NCBI RefSeq assembly: GCF_026210795.1
Contig: NC_089429.1
Location: 6,791,001 to 6,855,000, forward strand
Direction of reading: 5' to 3'
From: Rhizophagus irregularis
Taxonomy: Eukaryota > Glomeromycota > Glomeromycetes > Glomerales > Glomeraceae
DNA: 64,000 bases
The notes under the pieces were generated by a model that saw nothing but the letters and a program-made list of their open reading frames with translations, searched no databases and was not told the origin of the DNA. This document shows positions 50,371 to 62,615 of this stretch, one piece after another; positions within the stretch are counted from its first letter, which is position 1, and the number at the start of each line of letters is the position of its first letter. The position numbers and the translations under genes were made by a program.

Positions 50371-52850
50371 TACACAAATAAAAAAAAAATGTGGACATAG
50401 AATCGTCCAAATTTGATTCGTGTGAAATAAATTTTATTGAATAATTTTATTTTGAATATAAATATAAATTATAATATACGTTTTATATAAAATTTTTAAA
50501 AAGTTTACTACAGCATGGTTAGAAACTGAAAAAAATTTTTTAAAAAAAATTGTTAAATGTTTTTTATAAATTAAAAAATTCAAGCCAATTACAAGATTAT
50601 TAAATCAAAATGCAAAAAAACAATAAATTAAATTTTTTTAGATGAAAAAAAAATAAAATAAATTATTTATTTATTTCAAATAAAAATTAAATTATATACT
50701 GTATTTATTACCAATATTATTGTTTCTGCAAATAAGTGTTAAAATTTATGGTATATATCCTACTCTTAGTAAGGGCCGGTCACCGGCCCTAGGGTATGAC
50801 TCTAGTTTTTTTTTAAAAAAAAAAAAAAAAAATGATCATTACTAAATTTGAACCCATCACTAGTAAATTCATGATTGGCCGTCAGATTTTTTTTTATTGA
50901 TCTTAGCTTTTGACATATAAAAATTTTTTACTACCTCAATTATTAATAAGTTGATTTTTTTAATAATAAAATTATATTTTTAAAAATTGCAGGCAAATTT
51001 AGGCGCAAAACATTCTAAGGGATAATATGAAATGATGGATGTATAAGTTAACCTAGTACACATTTCTTGGCCGACCAATAAAAAATGATAAAAATAAAAA
51101 AAAACTCAAAAAAAGTTTTTGTTTCAATCACTTAAATCAAATGCTATCACAATACACTAATTTTTATTGGAAACATTGCAATTTAAAGAATTTTTATTAA
51201 ACATATTGAAATAAATTATATTATTATTAATAAATAAAAATTATAATTTTACGCATCTAGCTCGCAAGTGTAACATTTTTTAAAATAACTGTTTATTTAT
51301 TTATAAAATATTATAAATAAAACTACTATATAAAAAGAATCCACCGCATCTTGTACCTAATAAGAACAAATTTTAAATTAAATATACCGTAATTTCGGAT
51401 ATAATTTAAGTTGTTTACTATAAAAGATAATTTCGGATTTCGGATTTCAGCGAGACTCGGCTTTACTGCTATCTATAATCATAATCATAATGAAAGATGC
51501 GATTTAAATATGAAAGTAATATAATTAATGCATAATAGCTACACTAAAAATAATAATAATAAAAAAGATATGTTACTAAATGACATCCAATAAATATATC
51601 AAAATTAGGCACCATATTTATGAAACACGGAGAACTGAACTAAGAGAACTATAAAAATTACAAATATATGATCCCTATTCTAAAAATTGTAAGAAATAAT
51701 AATTCGTCCAAGTGTATTGTTGTGTTAATATTTCTAAAAAAAGAGGCCAGCTGCTAATTCTAGAACGCCAACATGCATTGGAATTTCCAATCCAAATATA
51801 ATACTATATATATATATATATTTTAATAGCATAATTATCCATTTAGGTAAAATATTGAAAGTTCTCATGACACCTTTGTATATAGAAACTCATTGTGAGA
51901 TCATACGACAGGTCTCTTTTGTATGTTTCACATGTTTATTCAAAGAAGTTTTGTAATATACTTTTAATAAAAAATTTTTAATTGGTTTCATTATTCCCAT
52001 TCCATTTACAGGTTCATTATCCATAAGAAATGCATATAATATTACTTTATAATATTATTTTATAAATCAGATTGTTCTGTTTACATTCTTTTTGAAAATT
52101 CTTTATTAGCTTTTTACTACGCCCTGTATATCTAAGATCTGCAAACTTTAAAATTGCTATTATGTTCTACTTTTGGTCAATCATTTCATTTTTTTTTTAT
52201 TAGATTTTATTTTAAAATTATTCGATTTATTTGTGAAAAATTATATATTATTTTGTTCTAAAAAAGAATTCTGATTCGAGAATTTAAAATACTGTCGGTA
52301 TACAGTATATAGTGTATCACAAAAACATTCAAAACAATGAAATCACCAAAGGATTCCATGACGCAGTTACCCTACTTTTTATTAATTAAATGATTTTACA
52401 TCATAATGCTATACATAAAAAAGTACAATTTATTAATAATTTTAAAATGTGTTGCATTTTCGGAAATGCCGACGCATATTGACGTATCGGAATTGATCAT
52501 ATTGATGCCGTCTTTTATTCATATGAATTTAAAAAAAAAAATAAAAAGTTAAACCAAATTAAGCATAATATTTAAAAAAGGGGGGTTAAAAATTTTTTTT
52601 AAAAAGAAATTTTGGAGACAAATTATTCATGATCCAAAAACCTTCGAATATTTTATTATAAAAAGTTCTTTGTAAATACGGAATATTAATATATATTATA
52701 TTTAATGTCAATTTGCTATAATTGGCATTCTTTTATCTAAAACATGTTACACACAATTAATTGGTATGAATCGACATATCCGGAATAGTTCACTTCGAAA
52801 ATAGATATATATTTACCTGATTTCAGCATGATGATAAAAAAAATTTCAAT
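50371..52850. other. AT-rich intergenic sequence upstream of the F-box gene
   Basis: No supported gene. It includes a perfect GC palindrome at 50774-50792 (AGGGCCGGT C ACCGGCCCT), an A/T foldback just after it, and a TA run near 51805-51820. Confidence 0.55.
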
Positions 52851-52854
52851 ACTT

Positions 52855-52900
52855 CCCCTTCTCACTCCCTTCTCACTCCCTTCTCATTCTCATTTTTAAA
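52855..52900 (+). promoter_or_regulatory. Pyrimidine tract before the F-box gene
   Basis: CTCACTCCCTT is repeated within about 60 bp of the ATG at 52911. Pyrimidine-rich tracts near transcription starts are common in fungi; a promoter role is inferred. Confidence 0.35.
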
Positions 52901-52910
52901 AATTAAAAAT

Positions 52911-54470
52911 ATGTCATGTTCAAAAATACTTTCAGGAGATTTACCTGAATTAACCTATGAAATTATAAAATATTTTCGAAATGATTACTCAACTTTATAT
53001 TCATGTATTTTAGTTAATAGATCATGGTGTCGTTTAGCGATTCCATTATTATGGGAAAACCCATTTTCAATTCATATCAAAAATTATAATTTTATTAAAA
53101 TTTACATTCATAATTTAAATGATGATTTTAAGATAAAATTAAATGAATGTAAAATTATTAATAATAATTCATTACATTCGAATACACTGTTCAATTATCC
53201 TAGTTTTTTAAAATATTTGAATATAAACAATTTTGTTCACTCTGTTGACAAATGTTATGGAAATCAATTATATTCAGAATCTATAAAATTTAAAAAATTG
53301 ATTTGTATGTCACTGTTCGGGAAATTTATTGAAAATGAAGTAAATTTACATACTCTTGAAATTGATTATTACACAACAGCTATTGTTAATGATATTATTA
53401 ATGATATTGTTAATGATATTGTTGAATTTATTTTAAAAAATCCAAACTTCATTCTCAATATTAGAAATTTAAAACTTTATATTACCATTGATTACACGAA
53501 AAAATATTTTTCAATTATTGAAGATCGTGTATTACAAATAGTTAATTTGCATCAAAATCTTAAAAAAATTTTAGTATATAATAATTCATCTTTATTACAA
53601 TCATTATTATATTATAATTGTTCAAATACCTTAAATACAATTATATTCTCTGAAATCGATTTTAATTTTTTAAACTATGACATATTTGAACAATTAAATG
53701 TTTTAGAATCTATTCATATCATTTATTGTTTTTTGAATAATAATTTTTTTTATCAAATTATTAATTTATCTAAACAATTTAAATTAAAATCTTTGTTTAT
53801 GAAAGAGATACCACAAATTGATTCAATAGAATTATTATTACAAAGATCTGGTCATTATTTAAGAAATTTCGGGTATGAATTTGGATTTGGCTATGATAAT
53901 ATGTCATTAAGAGATCAATTATTTGAATTAATTACAAAATATTGTAAAAATATTAAATATCTTTATTTATGCCATGATGATGACGAGAATATTTATCCAG
54001 TAATCAATTTTATTGAAAATATGAAACATCTTGATTATCTTACTATCAAATTATTAAGTTTAGCTAGTTTAGCTATTCATTTTAATAGTGAATTTGATCA
54101 TTTGAATGTTAAAATTTTATTACAAAATTTAGGACAATTTCTTCCCCCTAAATTAGAATATTTATGTTTAAATATTAGTCATGTTAAAGTAAATGATTTC
54201 GAAGTATTTCTAAAAAATTCTCAAGATACTTTTATTAATAAATTATTAATTCGCAATTATGACGGCCAAGATATCTTACCCTGTATAAAAGAATTTGTCA
54301 TGAAAAAGAAAAGGGTTAAGTATCTATCTATTCAAGATTTTTTCTCGTTTGATGGGCATATTGAATACTTACAAGATAAAGTGAAGGAATTTAGGTCGTA
54401 TAATATTAAAGTACAAAGTTACAATAGTTTAGTGATTGACATATATGATTATATGAGGGAAATTGATTAA
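52911..54470 (+). CDS. F-box protein with leucine-rich C-terminal region (host gene)
   Basis: A single-exon protein of 519 residues. The F-box spans residues about 8-55: GDLPELTYEIIKYF, then STLYSCILVNRSWCRLAIPL and LWENPF, the classic LP.L...I...L......C..V...W pattern. The rest is rich in Leu/Ile/Asn with irregular repeats resembling degenerate LRRs (YLYLCHDDD, LEYLCLNISH). F-box proteins link Skp1-Cullin1 ubiquitin ligases to substrates; this large, Asn-rich, intronless type is greatly expanded in arbuscular mycorrhizal fungi. The frame is intact, which contrasts with the broken coding sequences around it, and codon use is as AT-rich as the flanks. The substrate is unknown. Confidence 0.9.
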   Translation: MSCSKILSGDLPELTYEIIKYFRNDYSTLYSCILVNRSWCRLAIPLLWENPFSIHIKNYNFIKIYIHNLNDDFKIKLNECKIINNNSLHSNTLFNYPSFLKYLNINNFVHSVDKCYGNQLYSESIKFKKLICMSLFGKFIENEVNLHTLEIDYYTTAIVNDIINDIVNDIVEFILKNPNFILNIRNLKLYITIDYTKKYFSIIEDRVLQIVNLHQNLKKILVYNNSSLLQSLLYYNCSNTLNTIIFSEIDFNFLNYDIFEQLNVLESIHIIYCFLNNNFFYQIINLSKQFKLKSLFMKEIPQIDSIELLLQRSGHYLRNFGYEFGFGYDNMSLRDQLFELITKYCKNIKYLYLCHDDDENIYPVINFIENMKHLDYLTIKLLSLASLAIHFNSEFDHLNVKILLQNLGQFLPPKLEYLCLNISHVKVNDFEVFLKNSQDTFINKLLIRNYDGQDILPCIKEFVMKKKRVKYLSIQDFFSFDGHIEYLQDKVKEFRSYNIKVQSYNSLVIDIYDYMREID

Positions 54471-55110
54471 TTATTATTTAGTAACAAGTAAATAAGATAC
54501 AAGTTACAAATAATGTGCAAAGAAAAATTCTGCTATCAAATATTGTCTTGCACAAAATATTTTTTTTAAATTAATAGATAGCAATTTATAGTATAGCGAT
54601 GGTATTTGAAATATTCTATTATTATGTGTGATAAATTTTTGTTTATGTAATGATTTTATATAATAAACGTTGAGTAAAATAGAAAAAAATCATTTTAAAG
54701 ACCATGAAAATTCAAGCTAATTGGTTTGTATTGCTTATGGTGTATATCTCTTCCTCAAATAATAAATTTTGTTGAAAACATTGTTTTAGAAAAATTGATA
54801 TAATTAAAATCCAGAAATAATATGCGTAATAAACGTGATCGTGAATAAATTTGTGTCCCCAAAAAAAGGCAAATTGGTTAGAGATTTTGTTATTTACATC
54901 TTTTTTTTTTTATTATTATTAAAAAAATTTTCTCTCTTTTTCACAAATAAAAATGCAAAATTTTCAACCATAAAATTAATTTCTTATATTTATTATTTGT
55001 ATTAAAAAACATGCATGAGTAATTGGAAAACTCAAATAACAAAATTGTTATTATTTTAAAGGAATATTTTATTCAAAGAAATATAGAATATATAGTATCC
55101 AGTTAACAAT
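54471..55110. other. AT-rich 3' flank of the F-box gene
   Basis: No gene or notable repeat was found. Confidence 0.5.
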
Positions 55111-55114
55111 TCAT

Positions 55115-55580
55115 TCGTAGCAGACATCGATCATTATCACACAATATAAATGCCGTTATTAAAAAATTCTACATAATAATATACGCTCAAATTTTACAAA
55201 CAACTTACTAGTACTGTAGCAACTTTTTAAATTTTAATAAAAGCTGATATTAATTTCACGAAATTATTCACTAAATATGTTACTAATAAAAACCTGTATT
55301 ATGAATTGGATCACTGTATTATTTTTACCACATATTATATATTTAATATAAAGAACATTTGTGCAAAGTTTTAAGTTTCGCCCATGCATATTTATCTTCG
55401 TCCATCAATTTTTGTCTGATGATTGAATGAATTATCACACACAAAGTTAGTATTAAATCACATAATTAAAATTATATGATAGTGTTTAGCTTGGATTTCC
55501 ATTATATTTTTGCTACATATTATTTGTGGGAATTAAATGATCGGTAAATGATCGGCAAGGGGATCATAGTACACTTTAGA
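55115..55580. mobile_element. Relic related to the 34539-41177 Mutator-like element
   Basis: It shares the same order of phrases as 40446-41177: AATTCTACATAATAATATA, CAAATTTTACA, AAGTTTCGCCC, then ATGATCGGTAAATGATCGGC near the right end. The terminal repeats are eroded and no clear 9-bp duplication was found. Confidence 0.5.
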
Positions 55581-55885
55581 ATTAATTGATTGATCTTTTC
55601 ATCTCATTTATGCTAAGGTGGCTTTGTGATATGGCTTTGAAATACAGTAGATTTTACAAAAGATTGGTAGAACTAGATCAAAATTACAAAAATATATTAA
55701 TATTTTATGAGGAAAATTCATTAAGATGAAGCCACCAGTCTAAGCCAGAAGGCTTTAATGATTCAAGTAATTGAACTTATTAAAAAAATACTATTATTAT
55801 TTATGAATGAATTTATGTTTTAATATTATCAAATGTTTGGTTAATTATTATTATTTTAAAGAGAATAATTTTATTAATTTGACAG
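55581..55885. other. AT-rich spacer
   Basis: No gene or repeat recognised. Confidence 0.4.
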
Positions 55886-55889
55886 TAAT

Positions 55890-56360
55890 AATCGGCGCTT
55901 AAGTGCTACTGCAGCAGTAAGCGCGTCTCCTAATCTGTGAGTTCCCAATCCGAAAGGACAAAAAAAAAATTATTTTTAAAAATAGAATGATAGATCGGCG
56001 CTCACCGTAGTACCGCAGTAATAGGAGCGCCATCTGATCCACGAGTTTCCGATCCTAAGGATGAAAAGAAAAAATTTTTTTTTTCAAAACATCATTAGTA
56101 ATTAGTTATATTATCTTTTGTTTTATTTTTCAAGATACATTCGCTACTGTTGGACAACAACATTTTAGAATTGTTGCTAACATAGCATTCTCTATTTCGA
56201 AATAAATAAAAAAATTGAAAATTAGTACTTACCGTGGTACTACAACGGTAAGCACGTGAGTTCCCGATAAAAAAACCAGAAAAAAATTTTTTGAACGGAA
56301 AATCGGCACTCACCGTAGTATATACCACATTAGTAAGCGCGTGAGTTTCCGATCCTGAAG
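55890..56360. repeat. Four dispersed GC-rich ~60-70-bp units
   Basis: Copies lie at about 55892-55960, 55995-56065, 56226-56270 and 56305-56360. Shared phrases are ATCGGCGCTCACCGTAGTAC, CGCAGTA, AAGCGCGTGAGTTTCCGATC and CCTAAGGA. GGCGCT and AGCGCC can pair within a unit. GAGTTTCCGATCC loosely recalls a Pol III B box, but no tRNA fold was built. Confidence 0.65.
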
Positions 56361-56984
56361 CAAATTAGCGTTTACATTTCACCAAAGTTTTTGTCGAATC
56401 TGATCCAAGGTTTCTTTAAAAAAAAAAAAATTTTTTTGTCATATTTCTGATCCCAAAAGATAAACATATCATATATAAAAAATAAAATCCAGTGCTTATC
56501 ATAATATCATATCACCAAGAAAAATTAAATATAATTTCTTTTAACACCAAATCTGTCATGAATTAATAATATCCTAAAATTCCAGAAGGGGATGAGTGGC
56601 CGTGAGCGAAACGTTAGATAATGAGCTGGCTGGCTGGCAGAACGAACGTAACGTTAACGTTAACATTAATTTTATCAATTCAAAAATTTTGTTGATACAG
56701 AAATTTGGACAATTATTATGTAGTCATATTAGACCAGGCAATTTTTAAAATTATTATTATATTACTATTCATTTAATAAATATATCGTTCTAGTATATGA
56801 TATTCCCAAATTTTTTTTTTTTGAATTTTAAGATTTTGAGAAATATGGATTATCATAATATACTGTACATAATATAGTAAAACCCTATATCCATTATTTC
56901 TGTAAAAATGAGCCTTTCCTGGAGCCATTCACGGAAAATGTAAATAAATTCTGTGATATAAGATTGTTAGCTCTGGAAATAGGC
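56361..56984. other. AT-rich spacer
   Basis: It includes a GC-richer phrase at about 56585-56665 ending in an ACGTAACGTTAACGTTAAC-type microsatellite. No gene. Confidence 0.45.
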
Positions 56985-57275
56985 ATCGGGGCTTTTTCGC
57001 CGAAATTTATTTTTCCGAACCCATTTCGCCGAAGCTACGGAACGTTTCGCCTAAGGGATATTTCGCCGAAATACCATTTCACAGAATTCCAATTTATCGA
57101 ATGGACATTTCGCCGAAATACCATTTCACAGAATTCCAATTTATCGAATGGACATTTCGCCGAAAAATTATTTATTTCCATTTAGTTACTTTATTGTTTT
57201 TTATACTAAATACATAAAGAAATCTTTTCATTGCGCAATGAATATTTTATAAAAATGTTAATCGCTACCAAGATC
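56985..57275. mobile_element. Second copy of the TTCGCCGAA foldback family
   Basis: TTTCGCCGAAAT units include a perfect 47-bp tandem duplication (57060 and 57107). An AT-rich part follows with TTGCGCAATGAATATT and GTTAATCGCTACC, which is the inverse of the spacer of the 1781-2300 element. Only one arm is clear. The ORF at 56964-57185 is a by-product. Confidence 0.6.
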
Positions 57276-58180
57276 GACTAGATCTATAATTTTCTGATAG
57301 CTTTATTCTTCTCATTGTCATTATTCCACTAACTGAATCATATGCCTTTGTATCTTCTAAAATAGTTTGAACTATTTTAATCAGTTTGAAACAACTCTTT
57401 CCTGCCAAAGCACATTATGATTGATTACATTGATAAATAATTTTGTGTGTATTCACTTATTTTTGTTCTTAAAAAGAATATATAATATAGCATTTAATAT
57501 ACGAAAAAATTTCGTTCTAAAATGGAAGTATTATCCTGATTATTACTATTTACTTTTCGATTGTAGGTTCAGAAATAATCTATATAAAAAGTCCATTAGC
57601 TATACATCTTGGAACAACTTGTCATGTCTTTATAACGTTTATTCATGATCACTTCTATCCGTAGTATTTACACAGAAAGTATTCCTTGTCACCTCTATTA
57701 TGGAGCTCTACTCTATTATTAGCATGCTTAAATTCTGTTCAGTTAATTAAACTATAAAGTTGTGTAATTCTCTATTTCTATAGATTATTATATAACTAAT
57801 AAAAAAAAATGTATTATATTATATACAGTTGGGTACCTAAAAATCATTGTTCCAGTTGATCTTTATAATTTCGTGTCCAAGTACGAATCGATATTTCAGT
57901 AATCCTAACTTCCGATTTATTTATATTTGTTTTTGTTTATGCCCACCTGTTCAATATCACTCCGAAAACCACAAGGGTATATGGAAATCGGATTTTACCA
58001 TTAATCATTAGTCTCAGGTTATTGACGATATCTCGCTGGTGCACCATCAACTAATTAAAATAAAATTTGTGTAAAGTATCATATAAAAGTCTATTATTAG
58101 AGATTTTTTTGAAATGCCAGTTATGAATTAAATACTGGGTGTTTTAGATTAATTCATTAACTTGATATTAATTTATGTTA
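57276..58180. other. AT-rich spacer
   Basis: The 75-codon opening at 57421-57648 has no recognisable domain. Nothing else was supported. Confidence 0.4.
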
Positions 58181-58181
58181 G

Positions 58182-58286
58182 ATTAGGAATATGCGGGATT
58201 TTACTGACCGATATTTTTATTAGACATCCAATATTGAAATCAGTATTAGTGCATCAATTCCTATTGGTCACCGCAGTATTCCTAAT
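58182..58286. repeat. Inverted repeat ATTAGGAATA...TATTCCTAAT
   Basis: The arms ATTAGGAATAtGCGG and CCGCaGTATTCCTAAT enclose about 75 bp. It lies immediately before a second hairpin, so the pair may be parts of one MITE. Confidence 0.65.
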
Positions 58287-58303
58287 GACCGAACTATAAC
58301 TCA

Positions 58304-58360
58304 GTTATTGGATGGGGATATCGGTCTTCGACCGATATCTCTATTTCCCCATCCAATAAC
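58304..58360. repeat. Perfect compound hairpin
   Basis: GTTATTGGATGGGG and CCCCATCCAATAAC form the outer arms; GATATCGGTC, TTC loop, GACCGATATC form the inner 10-bp stem. Confidence 0.75.
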
Positions 58361-58825
58361 TATTTATTATAAATTACATATGGTTTCTCAGAAAGTAATT
58401 TATCCGCGCACACCTTAAAATAGAAGCCATTAAATTTCTGAAACTTAAAAATTCGATTTCATGCATTTATATTGTTAGTCTTTGTGCAATACTAAAAGAT
58501 TAAAGAAATACACAAGAATAAAAAACAACATACATCTCACTTTTTTAAAAATACTAAAGAAAAAAATTTTTTTTTTATTGAGAAATATCTAAAAAAAAAA
58601 GCTGGAAAAGCTTGAATTATTTGTTTTTTTTTAAAGGGTGTTCTCGCAGAATTTGAAATGAAAACAATAAGAATCTATGGTTTTTTTTTTTAATTACTAA
58701 CGCGTTTATTAATTATTAATTAGTAAAAACACCTAGAAGACATTTAAATTATTTTAAATTATCCTCTATAACTAATCGATCTATACTAATTTTAACTATA
58801 AACTAAATTCTAATTAAAAAGTTTA
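58361..58825. other. AT-rich spacer
   Basis: Homopolymer-rich sequence, no gene. Confidence 0.4.
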
Positions 58826-59260
58826 GCCTTTGTACCCATTTTTTTGTAATAGCTTTACCACTTTCTGTTACTTCCTGATCCAACGTTACTAAACTTATTC
58901 TTTTTTCTATCTTTTTTTCATTTTGTTTATTATTTACTGTTTTTTCCAATTTTTTCTTTTTCTTTTCTCCACCTTTATCGTCTATTCCTCTTTTCGTTTC
59001 TCCTTATCTCCTTTCTTCAATCCTTTAATCTTTTCTATTTCTGCTATTTCCTCACATCTTTAGATCCAAATTTGTTCTTTAATTTTCCCATAGCGGAAAC
59101 TCCATAAACTCTCAATCAAACATTGGTAGTCTTTCTTCTTTGATATATCGTTATATTTATTATTATATACTCCCTCAACAATTCCCATACTCGATTACAT
59201 CTCCCTAAAATCTCTGATGGCCCTTTCAAAATTTCCATAAATCTAATATTAATATCTTGA
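58826..59260 (-). pseudogene. Decayed coding fragment, Lys-rich C-terminal region of unknown protein
   Basis: The minus strand reads in pieces with stops: KKDYQCLIESLWSFRYGKIK, then RCEEIAEIEKIKGLKKG, and in another frame a Lys-rich tail with LVTLDQEVTESGKAITKKW. The composition and the ordered fragments look like a dead gene, possibly a retroelement or paralogous family member, but I cannot name it. Confidence 0.35.
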
Positions 59261-62200
59261 GTTCTTCTTTTTTCCCTCCTGATATTAATATATCTTCGTA
59301 TTCTCGTAACGATTCATCGAATAAGAATCTATAGTTATGGACGTGTGAATTTAATAGAAATTAGTATAAGTTATAATGATCGGTAAAAAAATCTCTAACT
59401 TTTATATGACGGTTGAGTTGATGTACACCCGATATCTCGTGAATTGTAATATAAAAATACTTTCACCTAAAAATTTTAGTATATAAAATCAATCAAAATT
59501 ATCATATTTTTATATTAAATGAAAAATTGTGAAACTTACCGGTTAACCAACAAAGTCATGATGATAGATCCTTGTCAATGTGATGATATGCTGCTTCCGC
59601 ACCAGCTAATGATTCTTACATTTAATGTACGTATAGAAAATCTCCCTTTGACCATGTTTAAACATCAAGGACATTTGGTTCAGATCTTTCATTATCGACT
59701 CGATTAAACAATATCAACTCTTTGTTGATAAGTTATCGTGATCTTTCAAAATTATGATTCATGAGGTTCCAGATTCGTAATTTCTTCAATCTCCTCGATC
59801 AATCGCTTTGAGACATGTTAATCAATTCAAGTTTATAAAATTCGTCGAATTTTATGCAATGACAGAAAAAATAACCCAAGAAATCGATAATCGACCTTCT
59901 TTATATGACTTCCAACACAAGATGTCTTCTGTTGAAGTATATTTTTATATATTCATAACTAGGTATAAGTGCATTCAATAGTTTCCCGAAGACTAACAAT
60001 GCCAAAGCTTTTGCATAATTACCTTCAAAGCGCAATATTAGACTTTTTATTTACCGCCGGCATTATTTACATTATCCAGTTTGGTATGACCTTACTTGTC
60101 TTAATTCCGTCAGTTTTCTCTAGTTCCTTGCTTTGTTGGTATTTGATATCATCCAATATTCTTTAACTACATTGCTTTAAGTGAATTAATTATATTTAGA
60201 TCACATTCTGAAGGTGTTGATATTGTTGATATTAGATCAACTTTTAGAGAACCAAAGCTCGCGTATTCAATCAAACATTAAATATAAAGTTATTACACGA
60301 GGTTCTTAGAGACATCCCCTAGAGGTGCAGATGTTATTAACTAAGTTAATATGCTAAATCTTCCTGGAATTGGAACGAGGGCAATTGATTAACTACTTCA
60401 TAAATAATTGATAATTGGCTCAAATATATCAGTGCATATTCTTTGAGAATTTCAATCTTTCCCGCTTCAGAAGACTTTGACATCTTTTACACATTCAGCC
60501 AAATCATATACATGTTTCTTAAAGAGTGCTATACAAATTCATTTGACATAATTTTTAAAATTCAGCTTGAAACTGATCATTGTATATTTCTCTACTGAAT
60601 AAAGTGAGAGCTTGGAACGTTCTATTACTGTAATATTTTAATATTTGACGGTATTTGTTGCTGGCAACACCACCATTTTTACATTACTATTTACAATTAT
60701 AACTAAATGATGTTAAACGATGGCCAAATTAAGTTCTGGTGCATATTCATTTCTTCTGTAAATTTCACCCATTGTCATTATTATATACAGATTTCACTTC
60801 AATTTCAACTTTTGTTGGTGTCCATAGAAGGATCAAAAATGTTGTCGCCAGCAGCATTACAAGATTTTGTCTAGTATTTTATATAATCCTAGAACATAAG
60901 TAAAATTAAGTTTCATATCTCAATGAAATACGTTCAATTTGCGTATTACTATTTGGTATATTTGGTTTTTTGTTGAATAAAAATTCCGTATGATGAAGAA
61001 ATAGCTAAAGACATTATCATTAAAATTTTCGTTGTTAGAGGATGTTTCACTAAAGGTGACTTGAGTAAAGAGCTTTACTTGGGGAAGTCTTACTGGGGCT
61101 TCGCCACTTAAAGTTTTTTAACAGCCGGTTAGATTTCAGAGAATAATCAGATCCCGGCACGCGTTTCGGAAGTTTTAGCCGTTGGTTTACGCGTTTTTGT
61201 AGCCCTTAAAATATAATTTTTTTCATCTAAGGAAGAACGAGATTCTTACCAACACACTTTTTGTTGATCTAGTTTTTGTTCTTCGTATGAATCAGAATCT
61301 AATATCACTACGTTTGAGGCGTGGCGTCTTTAAGGATCGTTGGTTAGCTTGCTTACGCGTTTTTGTAACTTTTACCAGATTCAGATGGATCGAATATAAT
61401 TTGAATCTGACATATTTGTAATTTATAAGTTTGATAATTGTCGTACATGGTTTGAAATTTTTTTTTTTTTTTGAAAGAAAAATACTGGGTAGGAACTAAT
61501 GTGTAAAAAATCACTATTTGATAAAATTATAATTAGTAAATAAATAATGTAAAACGAATAAAAAAATTAACCATTATGATTGAAACAAATTCAACAACAC
61601 ATGTTAAATTAAAATGCATTAATATAATGGACTCACATCTTCTTCATTATTTGATTTCATCATGCCCTCGTCAAATCAATCACAATGTATTTGTGATAAC
61701 GTATGTTTACTTACATCAAAAAATTCTGCTATATTTCTTTCTGGTTTTAGGAGAATCCCAATTAGGTACCTAATTAAAAAAAAATTAATAGAAAAAAAAA
61801 GATAAAATAAAATTAAATATTATTTAATCACTTACTTTCGTAAAGGGAAAAAGGAACATTTGATTCAAAAAAATTTATACATGGAGAAATCATTCAAACT
61901 AAGAAAAAATCATTAATAAGATAAATGTTAATATAGAAATCTCATCCTACAAAATTCATACTTTGAGATTTCCAGAAAAATTATTTTGGTAACATTGTTC
62001 TGTATCTTTCTTCCTTGTCTAATCATAACCAACATTTAAGTACTAAAAAAGACTCAATTTATAATGTTCTGAAATACAAGAACCAGTACTTGAGTTTTTC
62101 TTTTAAAAAAGTAAAACCTAACATAGTTGAATCCTCTGAATTCTTTGAATTCTATGGCAGAATATAATACTTTTGCGAAGTAAAATAAAATTAACGTGTT

Positions 62201-62560
62201 TTCTCTTGTGAATAAAATTTTTTCAAGTTCCATAGATTGATCAACGTGATCTACCAGTAATCAGGAATATCCGCGTCGGTAGTAGGATGATATTCTTGAT
62301 TTTTATATATAGCATAGATAATTAGTTATAGAGATACATTGTCTTTAGGACGTGCGCTTCTAGGTATTTCTCGTTATGCTATTAGGTTTATACATGTATA
62401 TAAATAAAGAAATGCGCTACTAAATTTTATTAGTTGTAACATATTTTATCATTTATATCTTAAAAAGTTTTCACGCGATATATTATTTACAAAATTATCA
62501 TCATAAGTTTGGTTTCATCACACATTTATTTTAAAAAGAATTAATTAGACTTCAAAGTAG
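59261..62560. other. Mixed AT-rich region without supported genes
   Basis: Base composition is a little more balanced than in the repeats, and two related phrases recur at about 61190-61205 and 61350-61370 (TTTACGCGTTTTTGTA). Short openings at 59519-59707, 59969-60166 and 61576-61773 have no domains. It may contain eroded gene remnants. Confidence 0.4.
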
Positions 62561-62615
62561 ATCTCTCTCTTCTCCCTCTTTCTTTCCCTTTCTCCTTCCC
62601 TCTCTCTTTTTGCCT
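62561..62615. repeat. Pyrimidine tract (CTCTCTTCTCCC type)
   Basis: About 50 bases of almost pure C/T. A simple repeat. Confidence 0.7.

Noticed and set aside
55890-56360. tRNA or 5S rRNA genes
   Set aside because: Repeated GC-rich units and a B-box-like phrase, but no cloverleaf, anticodon arm or acceptor stem could be built.
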